Assembly: GCA_947044405.1 (NCBI GenBank)
Contig: CAMRHE010000353.1
Span: 1 to 64,000, forward strand
From: Leptodactylus fallax
Taxonomy: Eukaryota; Chordata; Amphibia; Anura; Leptodactylidae
Direction: 5' to 3'
DNA: 64,000 bases
The notes under the pieces were generated by a model, which saw nothing but the letters and a program-made list of their open reading frames with translations, had not been told where the DNA came from and did no database searches. Made by a program: the position numbers and the translations under genes. Below are positions 44,731 through 54,896 of the stretch, piece after piece (within the stretch, counting starts at the first letter, position 1; each line of letters opens with the position of its first letter).

Positions 44731-45472
44731 TTAAAAGGGGTATTCCTATCTCAAGGATACTATCTATACTGCTAACTTATATAAATTCAAGAGTTTTCCT
44801 AAATACATTAGTTTAGCAATGCTGCTTCGTTTGCCTGCTATGCTAGATGATTCCTCCCATTTCTTACACAGCATTTCTTTGGTCCCCATTCTGTCCTGTG
44901 ATAATAGGTCAGAGAGATGAGTTACTGCTCTCTGGAGTGGGGGGGGGGGAGGCTGAGTGCTCTCCCTGCACTGAGGTCTGGACAATCAGTTCAGCTTACG
45001 CTAGGTTCACACCTGCGTTCTGTTTTCCATTCCTCGAAAAACGGAAACCTAATCCGCTTAAATTGGGGGACAGAAACCCCCAAACGTAGAGCAGGTGCAT
45101 GTGTGGACCTAGCCTTATTGCAGTGTGCCGATAAAGGTTCAGACAGTGTTTGCTATCTTTCTATGTAAACGCAAACATAACATTGAGTTTACTGCACGTC
45201 CGTACTCTATGGAAGCATGCTAAGTGTTCTCTCCAACCCTGTGTAATGTAATATACATTTACTGTGCACATTTTTTGATCTACATTTACATTCAATATCT
45301 AGTAATGATAATAAATAATCATGGTAGGCAATGTCTATATCTAGTGAGGTACTTCATGGTGTCTTGTTCATCAAACAGTCAAAGCCACCAGCTTTTTGAA
45401 GAATACAGGAAGTGAGAAGAAGAGACAGCAGGCAAAGCTGCTGAGAGAGGGAGATGGGGAAAACCCCTTTAA
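44731..45472. mobile_element. TTAA-type MITE with a nested MITE
   Basis: 742 bp between TTAA-AAGGGGTATTCCTATCTC and the complement-like GAGATGGGGAAAACCCCT-TTAA. The terminal inverted repeats match at most of about 22 positions. It carries a second small MITE (45001-45112). The terminal AGGGG motif relates it to the foldback MITEs at 2931 and 29195, but the interior is different. Confidence 0.7.
45001..45112. mobile_element. Small MITE (112 bp) nested in a TTAA MITE
   Basis: The termini CTAGGTTCACAC and GTGTGGACCTAG pair at 11 of 12 positions. An inner tract CCTGCGTTCTG resembles other TTCACACCTGCG MITEs in the window. Non-coding. Confidence 0.75.
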
Positions 45473-45882
45473 CTCCTTATCAATCAGATTAAAACTAGAT
45501 AAACCCCCACAAAATTGTCACTTTTTTATTGCAGATTTTTAATTTATGGCTCAAATAACTATTATTAACATATAACTCCGGAGCCTTATGTGCATTTTAA
45601 CCCTTTTGCGATCATTTTAGCCTTAAACCAGAAAATTTTATCCCTCTCTGCATTCCTATGTTCATAACTTTTTACATTTCATTTCAATGTTACCTTACAA
45701 GATTTTATATTTTCTGTGTACATCAGACACTTTTTTTAAATCAGCTTTTTGTTTTTGAGAGGTGAGATGATCAGAAAATGTCAATTCTGGCATTTGAATT
45801 TTAAGGTTTATGGTAGAGCTCGGCAATTATGACCAAAATCCAAATTAACAATTAAGTGACCATTTTACTTTAAGATTAACCC
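45473..45882. other. AT-rich repeat-like sequence, unassigned
   Basis: Tracts such as TTTTAACCCTTTTGCGATCATTTTAGCC and CATAACTTTTTACATTTC recall internal parts of anuran repeats, but no termini are visible. No ORF. Confidence 0.4.
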
Positions 45883-46794
45883 TTTCCTTGCCGCCCACGT
45901 ATTTATACGTCCTCCCAGGGTGGCACTTTTCTAGCCGAGGATGTATCTAATACGTCCTTACTACTAATGCCCTTATCTCAGGATTGGTTGAGACTATGAA
46001 GATGATCTTAGATTCATTTTAAAGAAGAGAATCTCATCTTTAAAAATGATAGATCTCAATTCCCGACAGCGTGTTTAACCGCAGATCGCTCCAAATCTGT
46101 AAGGGCCATCATGATCTTCTTGGTATCATTTTCAAAATGAGATTCTCTAAAATGTCCTCCCCCCTCCTGCCTCAGGCAGCATGTAGGAGGAAGGAGGGGG
46201 GGGGGAGGAGAAGAGCTGCAGACTGCAGAGAAGATGATAAACCATTATCATCATCATCTGTGCATAACCTGTATGTGACCCTGGGGAGGGGGGTAGCATG
46301 GACTTCTGTCCATGTTATCCTCCCTCCTATCAATCAGAGAGCATACTATACTTTTGCTCTCTGATTGTCACATAGAGAAATAATGTAATACCCCTCTGAG
46401 CCTAATCACAGGGGTATTCTTATGTAATACCCCTTGAACATAACCAGGAAGTTTACTGCCACTGTGACCCAGACGTTTACCATCGTCCAGATCGCAGCGC
46501 CAAAAGAGTTGCACCAAACACTTACACAAAGTCATCAATAAAGTTTACATCTGGCCCTGTCCATACCTAATCTTTCTAGAGTAAAATACGCCTCTCTAGC
46601 GATATCCGTTACACGCTAAAATAATAACAATATTGATTATCACTAGAGATGAATGTAAAAATTGCTACAATTTTTATAGGGGGATAGAAAATTATATTTT
46701 TACTCCTATTTAATTTGCATGCACAAAATTGGTTGCCACATTTCTGCAATTTTAGCGTTTCTTTAACATCTGAAAATATACATGCATATATATA
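45883..46794 (+). repeat. Family X repeat, copy 2, proximal part (segment B)
   Basis: Starts TTAACCCTTTCCTTGCC and is the inverted counterpart of 3784-4594, with the same blocks in mirrored order: GCTCTCTGATTG pairs, TTATCATCATCATCTG, and CGCTCCAAATCTGTAAGGGCC. The distal TA-rich tail (46775-46794) is where a Tc1 has inserted. Segment A of the same copy is displaced to 52560. Confidence 0.8.
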
Positions 46795-48174
46795 CAGTGG
46801 GGAAAAAAAAGTATTTAGTCAGCCACCAATTGTGCAAGTTCTCCCACTTAAAAAGATGAGACAGGCCTGTAATTGACATCATAGGTAGACTTCAACTATG
46901 AGAGACAAAATGAGAAAACAAATCCAGAAAATTACATTGATTTTTTTTTAAGAATTTATTTGCAAATTATGGTGGAAATTAAGTATTTGGTCACCTACAA
47001 ACAAGCAAGATTTCTGGCTTTCACAGACCTGTAACTTCTTCTTTAAGAGGCTCCTCTGTCCTCCACTCATTACCTGTAGTAATGGCACCTGTTTGAAATT
47101 GTTATCAGTATAAAAGACACCTGTCCACAACCTCAAACAGTCACACTCCAAACTCCACTATGGTGAAGACCAAAGAGCTGTGGAAGGACACCAGAAACAA
47201 AATTGTAGACCTGCACCAGGCTGGGAAGACTGAATCTGCAATAGGCAAGCAGCTTGGTGTGAAGAAATCAACTGTGGGAGCAATAATTAGAAAATGGAAG
47301 ACATACAAGACCACTGATAATCTCCCTCGATCAGGGGCTCCATGCAAGATCTCACCCCATTGGGTCAAAATGATCACAAGAACAGAACAAAAATCCCAGA
47401 ACCACACGGGGGGACCTAGTGAATGACCTGCAGAAAGCTGGGACTAACGTAACAAAGGCTACCATCAGTAACACCCTGCGCCGCCAGGGACTCAGATCCT
47501 GCAGTGCCAGACGTGTCCCCCGGCTTAAGCCAGTACATATCCAGGCCCGTCTGAAGTTTGCTAGAGAGCATTTGAATGTTTCAGAAGAGTATTGGGAGAA
47601 TGTCATATGGTCAGATGAAACCAAAGTAGAACTGTTTGGTCGAAACACAACTTGTCGTGTTTGGAGGAGAGTGAATGCTGAGTTGCATCCAAAGAACACC
47701 ATACCTACTGTGAAGCATGGGGGTGGCAACATCATGCTTTCGGGCTGTTTCTCTGCAAAGGGACCAGGATGACTGATCCGTGTACATGAAAGAATGAATG
47801 GGGCCATGTATTGTGAGATTTTGAGTGCAAACCTCCTTCCATCAGCAAGGGCATTGAAGATGAAATGTGGCTGGGTCTTTCAGCATGACAATGATCCCAA
47901 GCACACCGCCAGCGCAACGAAGGGCTTCGTAAGAAGCATTTCAAGGTCCTAGAGTGGCCTAGCCAGTCTCCAGATCTCAACCCCCATAGAAAACCTTTGG
48001 AGAGAGTTGAAAGTCTGTGTTGCCCAGCGACAGCCCCAAAACATCACTGCTCTAGAGGATATCTGCATGGAGGAATGGGCCAACATACCAGCAACAGAGT
48101 GCCAACCTTGTGAAGACTTACAGAAAACATTTGACCTCTGTCATTGCCAACAAAGGATAAATAACAAAGTATTG
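46795..48174 (+). mobile_element. Tc1-type transposon (CAGTGGGGAAA end), 3' truncated
   Basis: The left terminus CAGTGGGGAAAAAAAAGTAT follows TA at 46793-94. The transposase lies on the plus strand. The element stops within the transposase end region (AACAAAGTATTG at 48174), where an L1 5' end begins. The right terminal repeat is missing and does not reappear beyond the L1, so a deletion accompanied or followed the L1 arrival. Confidence 0.85.
47160..48174 (+). pseudogene. Tc1-type transposase, several frameshifts
   Basis: Starts [20 protein letters not shown], an HTH domain with [13 protein letters not shown]. The frame shifts at about 47420 to [20 protein letters not shown], then [11 protein letters not shown] (first catalytic Asp, about 47608) and [14 protein letters not shown] stop at 47772 is followed by further frames with [10 protein letters not shown] (second Asp, about 47873) and an IENLW block (Glu, about 47988). 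The final segment ends near NKVLG at 48174. The glycine loop reads MLSGCF where MLWGCF is usual. Non-functional. Confidence 0.88.
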
Positions 48175-48653
48175 GGGGGCGTGGCTTGACGCCGTGTGTG
48201 CTGGTTGCAGAGTGAGAGAGCTCCGCGGCTTCACTCTCTAGAAGCGGCTCACAGCGGCACTCGGCGCCGGCAATTGCTGGCACACAGCCTTGCGGAGACC
48301 CTCTAACCTCCTGGGACTGAAGGGGGATGGCGAAAAGGGGGGAAAAAAGGCCCCCCGAAGCGGCTAACTGATTTTTTGCGGCGCCGGCCGCTATCCAAGA
48401 TGGCACCGTCACATTTTCTCTTCTCCCGCTCCAGCGCACTGATGACCGCCTCAGCGCGGAGACACGTAGCGCTTCAGGTGAGGGATCGCAGCACCATACC
48501 CCACTACATCTGGGATCACCTGGGGACAGCAATGACTCCCAAGGGAGTCAGAAAAGTGGCAACGAGGGACAGCATCAGACCTATAAGGGGGGACTGAAAC
48601 CCCCATCAGCTCCCCCCTCTGTTCCTGCCTGCGGGCCTGACATTTCCCCTGCG

Positions 48654-49616
48654 ATGACCTCTTTCCAAGCAGGTGTCATTGCTCCTACGCAGAGCCCTGT
48701 TAAGCAAAAGATGAGGTGGGACACTACATTTTGCTTTGATTCCCGTCCATCTACAGAGGAGCCCCACCTAAGCGACTCTGATGTGCTACAGGCTATCCCT
48801 GCAAGTACTCAATCTGCTTCTGAGTCCTTCTTGAAAGATATCATGCAAGCCTTGCATAGATCTATTCAGAAAGATATCACTAAGGCGATTGCGTCTGTCT
48901 CTTCCACGGTCGACTCCCTTGGCGACAGACTTAACCATGTTGAGAATAAAATGGGCGAATTTGCCTCAGCACATAACACCATAGTGGACGCCCATAATGA
49001 TCTTGAGGAGGAATTGGCAGCAATCAAACTTAAGCTTGCCGACATGGAGGATAGAAGCAGACGGAACAATGTTAAGTTCCGTGGCATATCGGAGTCAGTC
49101 GCTGCCAGGGACTTGATTCCTTTCTTGCAACGTTTAATGAAAGCAACCCTGCCCCATAGCTTGGATGCGGACCTGATTATAGATAGGGCTCACCGCCTAC
49201 CTAAGCCGAAAGGTATGCCTGACCATATTCCTAGGGACACTCTCGCCCGCATACACTTCTACCATGTCAAAGACTGTCTCATGTTTGAATCAAGGAAAAG
49301 ATCTCCTTTGCCTGAACCGTTCAAGGCGATTCAACTATTTGCGGACCTTTCTCAGGCAACCATCGCTGCCAGAAGGAAGCTTGCTCCTATAACGGCGGTC
49401 CTATGTCACCACAATGTTCCCTACAAATGGGGATTTCCTACTAAAGTTCTTGTCATCAAAAATGGGGTGACCCACTCGTTTAATTCCTTCGAAACTGGGA
49501 AAAGTCTGTTGCTAAAATGGAACCTGCCACCGCCTGCCCCTGATGTCCAGAAAGCTTCAAGGCCTCAATCTTCCAAATTGGATCCTCCGTTTAAATCTAC
49601 TGTCTCAGCCGAGTGA
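48654..49616 (+). CDS. L1 ORF1p, intact open frame
   Basis: This is a 320-codon ORF for the L1 RNA-binding chaperone. The N-terminal region is disordered (1-60). A coiled coil with regular heptads at about residues 60-135 (DITKAIASVSSTVDSLGDRL ... LEEELAAIKLKLADME) would trimerise the protein. The RRM signature RSRRNNVKFRGISE (about 134-147) and the C-terminal domain (DRAHRLPKPKG, then HFYHVKD...) follow. The start at 48654 is the first Met of the frame after a stop-containing 5' UTR. The length fits the L1 ORF1 range. It is open despite a broken ORF2, so it may simply be young or chance-preserved. Confidence 0.88.
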   Translation: MTSFQAGVIAPTQSPVKQKMRWDTTFCFDSRPSTEEPHLSDSDVLQAIPASTQSASESFLKDIMQALHRSIQKDITKAIASVSSTVDSLGDRLNHVENKMGEFASAHNTIVDAHNDLEEELAAIKLKLADMEDRSRRNNVKFRGISESVAARDLIPFLQRLMKATLPHSLDADLIIDRAHRLPKPKGMPDHIPRDTLARIHFYHVKDCLMFESRKRSPLPEPFKAIQLFADLSQATIAARRKLAPITAVLCHHNVPYKWGFPTKVLVIKNGVTHSFNSFETGKSLLLKWNLPPPAPDVQKASRPQSSKLDPPFKSTVSAE

Positions 49617-49873
49617 ATTGCCCATAATGGACACACTGCGAGTCACTCATGGTGCGGTATGTGTCCCTACCCTATGGCAAACTTTCCCCCAAGTTTGCGC
49701 AGTATTATACTGCCCGGTCCTGTACGACCTTTTTTCCTATTGCTGAAAAGTTGTATGTTGAACAATGTTCTTAACCAATTTCTCCCCCTTAGGCCTTCAG
49801 GTTTTATTTTAGGAATCACTAACACTTAAGTTCTCCCGCTGCCGGTATGTGTTATTAATCCCTGAATGTATCA

Positions 49874-51950
49874 ATGGGAGTTAAAATCTTATCACTTAAT
49901 GTAAGGGGCTTGAACAGTCTCTTTAAGCGCTCACTGTTGTGGAAGGGGGCTCTCGGATCTGCGGCGGATGTACTTTGCATACAGGAAACACATTTCTGTC
50001 TGTGACCCTCATCCACCGAGGTTCTCTCATAAATTGTTCCCTCACATTTATTGCTCCAATTCTACTAGGAAGGTTGCGTGTGTTCTCATAGCAATTAAAA
50101 ATACGGTTTCCTTTCAACTGATACAGGTCCTTGCAGATCCTAAGGGCTGTTATGTAGCTCTTATATGTTTGATTGATTATTGTCCTTTTACTATCTTGAA
50201 CTTGTACTGTCCTAACTCACCTCAAATATCCTTTTTAAATTTGGTATTGAGGAAGGTTAGGAAACACGCACAGGGCCAGGTTCTCATATGCGGCGATTTT
50301 AATATCGTGCATGATGCTGCTGTAGATTCTACTGATCGCGGCAAATATACGCCCCAGCAATTGGGATCCTGGCTCCAGCAAGAGGAACTTCATGATGCCT
50401 GGAGGTGCTTACACGCCTCCGAGATAGACTTTACCTAGTATTCTGCCAGGCACCACTCCTACTCCAGGATAGACATGTTCCTGGTCCAGACTAACATGCT
50501 CCTTAGAGTGCAAAGTTGCGAGATAGGTAATATTACGTGGTCTGACACACACCTATTTCTCTTATAATCCACTCTGGTGCTACGACAATCCCTTCTGTGA
50601 CATGGCACAATAACACCTATGTTATGTCCCTGACATCGGTCTCTGAGAAATTGACTGCTGACATTACAGAATTTTTTAATATCAATTCCCCCTCAGTAGA
50701 AGGCACGTTTTGTCTTTGGAATGCCCACAAGGCCTTTGTCAGGGGCCTGTTGATACAGCATACTTCACGCTTTAAGCGCATGAGATTGCAAACAATGAAG
50801 GAGCTACTCACTTCTATTGCAACTCTTGAACAACAACATAAGACTGCTCCTATCCCAACCCTATTGACTGCTCTGCGGAAAGCTAGAGATGACTTGAGAG
50901 CTCACCTACTGGTGGATTTTGAAAAACATTCCAAACGCTTGAAAGCCTCTTACTTTCGGTCATATAACAAAGCGAGCAGATTAATGGCACAACGAGTTAA
51001 GGCGGCGAGACTCAATTCCAAAATTCCATTTATTTTCTCTAAATCGACCAATACAAAACTTCTCCATCCTCAGCATATTGCTGACGAATTCAGTAAATCC
51101 TATCAGGACCTGTACAATCTGAGGGAAGACCCAGACACTGCGCAGACATTTTGCCCTTCTCCGCTTTGGAGGAGAGGCATAATCTACCTGCCAGGGAGAC
51201 CTTTACATATGCTAGATTAGTTTCATATCTGTCTGATATTCTCTCGGCTCACTGCGCTTGCCGCAGCCGGCCGCTGACCTCTTACACCCACAGACCTCTT
51301 TAGCTGCTTACAACACTAAAATTCTGTATCGCACTTTGAACATGGAGGGTACCTTTCGGAAGACCAAACACATGTGTCTTTGGGAAGACGATTTGGGCCG
51401 CAGATTTGAGGCCAGCTCTGGCAGGAGGCGCTTAGATGTGCTAAGAGATCCACGGTATGTGCCTCACACTGGGAGCAATATAGCAAATTGCTTTTACGCT
51501 GGTATTACCCTCCCCTTTGCCTAGCCAAGTTCTATCCTAATTGTCCCTCTTGCTGTTGGAGAGGCTGCGGAGGGATCGGCTCCTTGTTCCAAGTGTTTTG
51601 GCACTGCCCCCTCATCCAGCCCTTTTGGGTATCTGTTTTTTCACTGATTAATAACATGTGTGGCGATGGGGTGGGATCTACACCTGAGATGGCGCTGCTC
51701 CTGCTGGGTGTTCACGCGACGCCGAGCAGATACGGGACTGTCGTGTACCAGATACTTGGAGCTGCTCGCCTACTTATTGTACATAGATGGAAGTCTACCT
51801 CCTGTCCGACATTGACGGAGCTAATTTCTGTAGTGTCGTTGAATTACCAGTTTGAAGGAATCTACGCATGCAGTGGTGGTAGCTTGGCTGTGGTTCAGAA
51901 GAACTGGGAGATATGGGCGACATCATATCCTCCACCGAATGCTCATTGAC
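49874..51950 (+). pseudogene. L1 ORF2 remnant without reverse transcriptase
   Basis: Endonuclease from about 49874: ILSLNVRGLNSLFKRS and VLCIQETHF (catalytic Glu), a stop at 50001, then in another frame LICGDFNIV (50284), SRIDMFL (50464) and WSDTHLFLL (50541). The linker (50597-51220) includes NINSPSVEGTFCLWNAHKAF and ends in a stop. From about 51300 C-terminal sequence appears, with the zinc-knuckle-like CWRGCGGIGSLFQVFWHC (51554-51607) and a tail to 51950. The RT fingers, palm (YADD) and thumb are absent, an internal deletion of roughly 2 kb. Confidence 0.8.
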
Positions 51951-52152
51951 AAGGTATACATATTGCCCTTTTTCAATGTGACTATTCTTAGAATAACCTT
52001 TATACTATCTCAGATGTCAATAACTGGTAGCGGGTCCCCTAGACCCCCAGCCGTACGGTTCGTTCTAGAGTGATTTGATTCATTCATTTTATTCATCCAT
52101 TTTATTTAATTGTATTTAGCTCCATAGGCCTGTCCGTTCGTTTGCTTGTCTA

Positions 52153-52563
52153 TGTCACACTTGTTGGGAGTGTACGCAGCAGGAGAGAGCTGCGGGAGAC
52201 CTGCAGGGAGCAGGTAGATGGTGGAACTAGTGGGAGACAGACAGGCGGTCTGTCCCAAGAGGACTGGATTCCAAAGAGGACTTTGTTGAGCTAAGTGTGA
52301 GCCAGAATGCTGAGGAGACGCCTCAGTAAAACTTCTTGCCCCCAGAGGTTAGTCAGGGCTCAAGTAGTAAGGTAGTGCCCTGTGTGTGGGCTAGGCTGTT
52401 TTTTTGTTTTGTTCCTGTTTTTACTCACAAGCTGAATAAAGCCATTTTATTTTGGATTACCTCTGCCTGATATTCTGCTTATTTGGCACCCAGTACCACC
52501 AACACCTCCGTGGAGTCCAGGAGGCTGCCGCCTTTGAGGCTAAATTCCCCCCCAATTGTCACA
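52153..52563 (+). repeat. Solo-LTR-like insertion
   Basis: 411 bp beginning TGTCACACTTGTTGGGAG (a start at TGTTGGGAG, 52162, is also possible). It has a GCTGAATAAAGCC polyadenylation signal at about 52432 and a U5-like end CCCCCAATTGTCACA. No internal region adjoins it. Its 3' end abuts segment A of family X, as does the different LTR at 2793. Confidence 0.5.
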
Positions 52564-53210
52564 ACATATATGTGTGGCATGTATGAGTTCCTCACATCTT
52601 GCAGTTTTTTGGAAAGTACATTTTGTTTGCAAAAAGGGATTGCTTGAGCATGCACTTTAGTGGCAAATTTGAATGTTTGTGCAATTTTTGCTTGTAATCG
52701 CTGCTTGCTGCAAAGTTGCATGAATGTGGTTGTATATATGAAATATTAAAGTTGTGTTTTTATAAACGGCCATGCTGTGCAATCTCAAAAAAGTTAGATT
52801 TTGTTATCACAGTCACCGTTTGCCATGTTCAGTAGATGGATTTTTAACATATTAGTGAATAACAGTAAAATATTACTTGTCTTCTGTATTAGTGTTTTTC
52901 ACAGTACGAGCTCTTGTTGTAGTTGATGTTTGCAGTATATATAAATTGTGTACACCTTGATCTATTATTTTATATGTGTTCTGTGTGTGAATGTAAGATT
53001 GAAAAGGAGTTTTAGATGAAAATATATGTTTTTAGTGCATTTTTTCAAAAAATTATTTGTGTTTGTCACAAAGTTACATGAAGGAGACACATGTAATCAT
53101 AAAGTTGTCTACTTTCAAGAAATATATAGGGTTTAGGGGTTCACTTGCTTTTCACGGTGTGCTTCAAAGTAGATTTTTGTTCTTTCCAGTTCTGGCGATT
53201 TTATAAAGAT
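52560..53210 (+). repeat. Family X repeat, copy 2, distal part (segment A)
   Basis: 52560-53066 is the inverted counterpart of 2345-2790: GAGTTCCTCACATCTTGCAG, GCTTGAGCATGCACTTTAGTGG, CGAGCTCTTGTTGTAGTTGATG. It is longer than copy 1 by an internal stretch near 52955-53015. 53067-53210 probably continues the family up to the Tc1 at 53212; copy 1 lacks this part because an L1 begins there. Confidence 0.8.
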
Positions 53211-53211
53211 A

Positions 53212-54590
53212 CAGTCATATGAAAAAGTTTGGGCACCCCTATTAATCTTAATAATTTTTAGTTCTAAATATTTGGGTGTTTGCAACAGCCATTTCAATTT
53301 GATATATCTAATAACTGATGGACACAGTAATATTTCAGGATTGAAATGAGGTTTATTGTACTAACAGAAAATGTGCAATATGCATTAAACCAAAATTTGA
53401 CCGGTGCAAAAGTATGGGCACCTCAACAGAAAAGTGACATTAATATTTAGTAGATCCTCCTTTTGCAAAAATAACAGCCTCTAGTCGCTTCCTGTAGCTT
53501 TTAATCAGTTCCTGGATCCTGGATGAAGGTATTTTTGACCATTCCTCTTTACAAAACAATTCCAGTTCAGTTAAGTTTGGTGGTCGCCGAGCATGGACAG
53601 CCCGCTTCAAATTATCCCACAGATGTTCAATGATATTCAGGTCTGGGGACTGGGATGGCCATTCCAGAACATTGTAATTGTTCCTCTGCATGAATGCCTG
53701 AGTAGATTTGGATCATTGTCTTGCTGAAATATCCATCCCCGGCGTAACTTCAAATTCGTCACTGATTCTTGTACATTATTCTCAAGAATCTGCTGATACT
53801 GAGTTGAATCCATGCGACCCTCAACTTTAACAAGATTCCCGGTGCCGGCATTGGCCACACAGCCCCAAAGCATGATGGAACCTCCACCACATTTTACAGT
53901 GAGTAGCAAGTGTTTTTCTTGGAATGCTGTGTTTTTTGGACGCCATGCATAACGCCTTTTTGTATGACCAAACAACTCAATCTTTGTTTCATCAGTCCAC
54001 AGGACCTTCTTCCAAAATGAAGCTGGCTTGTCCAAATGTGCTTTTGCATACCTCAGGCGACTCTGTTTGTGGCGTGCTTTCAGAAACGGCTTCTTTCGCA
54101 TCGCTCTCCCACACAGCTTCTCCTTGTGTAAAGTGTGCTGTATTGTTGACCGATGCACAGTGACACCATCTGCAGCAAGATGATGCTGCAGCTCTTGGAG
54201 GTGGTCTGTGGATTGTCCTTGACTGTTCTCACCATTCTTATTCTCTGCTTTTCTGGTATTTTTCTTGGCCTGCCACTTCTGGGCTTAACAAGAACTGTCC
54301 CTGTGGTCTTCCATTTCCTTACTATGTTCCTCACAGTGGAAACTGACAGGTTAAATCTCTGAGAAAACTTTTTGTATCCTTCCCCTGAACAACTATGTTG
54401 AACAATCTTTGTTTTCAGATCATTTGAGAGTTGTTTTGAGGAGCCCATGATGCCACTTTTCAGAGGAGATTCAAATAGGAGAAAAAACTGGCAATGGCCC
54501 ACTTAAAATACCTTTTCCCTTGTTTGGTAACACCGGGCTATGAAGTTCAAAGCCCGGTGAGGAAACAAAACCAATTTTTGGGCTCCTGAA
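53212..54590 (-). mobile_element. Tc1-type transposon (CAGTCATATGA end), right end missing
   Basis: The left terminus CAGTCATATGAAAAAGTTTG follows TA (53210-11). Subterminal GTGCAAAAGTATGGGCACC at 53403 is typical of this lineage. The right terminal repeat is not found; the sequence decays into AT-rich DNA after about 54590. The transposase is on the minus strand. Confidence 0.85.
53440..54444 (-). pseudogene. Tc1-type transposase, frameshifted
   Basis: Starts at about 54444 with MGSSKQLSNDLKTKIV, an HTH with LSVSTVRNIVRKWK and GRPRK. A frameshift near 54150 leads into MHRSTIQHTLHKEKLCG and the core WTDETKIELFG (first Asp), CGGGSIMLWGCV and FQQDNDP (second Asp). Another shift near 53690 gives SQSPDLNIIEHLWDNLK (Glu) and the C-terminus RLEAVIFAKGGSTKY at 53440. 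All catalytic residues are still recognisable, but the gene has at least two frameshifts. Confidence 0.88.
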
Positions 54591-54896
54591 GAAAATAAAA
54601 AAATAGTAAGGAATAAAAAAAATAATAAAAAAAATAAATTTACCCAATTTTTTGTTCTAGTTAAATTTGATGTAAATTCTATTTATTTTTTTTTAAAAAA
54701 AATTATAAATCTCATTTTAATTTTTTAATTTTACTATTTATTATATATAATATAAATATCAAATTGAAATGCCCTTTCTTAAAAACTAAAAATTTAAATT
54801 ATAAAAATTTATAAGTGTATTCGTGTTTTTTATTTTTTTATATGTTTGTTTTTGTGTTTGTGTGTTTTGTTTATTGAAAAAAATATTATTTTTATT
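54591..54896. repeat. AT-rich low-complexity stretch
   Basis: About 300 bp almost entirely A and T, with poly-A and poly-T runs. It lies between the decayed Tc1 right side and the L1 3' end. No ORF or termini. Confidence 0.7.

Larger units (their letters stand above)
48175..52080 (+). mobile_element. L1-type LINE with complete 5' end, ORF2 internally deleted
   Basis: The 5' end GGGGGGCGTGGCTTGACGCC abuts the truncated Tc1. The GC-rich 5' UTR (48175-48653) contains an ACCGCCTCAGCGCGGAG stretch and several ATGs. ORF1 is intact. ORF2 has the endonuclease and linker but lacks nearly the whole reverse transcriptase, and its C-terminal zinc-knuckle region follows directly. The 3' UTR ends near 52080-52130 in an ATT-rich stretch. 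At 3.9 kb it is about two thirds of a full L1. Confidence 0.85.

Noticed and set aside
48175..48653. GC-rich stretch as a candidate first exon or CpG-island promoter of GLS
   Set aside because: It leads on the plus strand into L1 ORF1 and has the GGGCGTGGC-type start seen at another L1; GLS runs on the minus strand.
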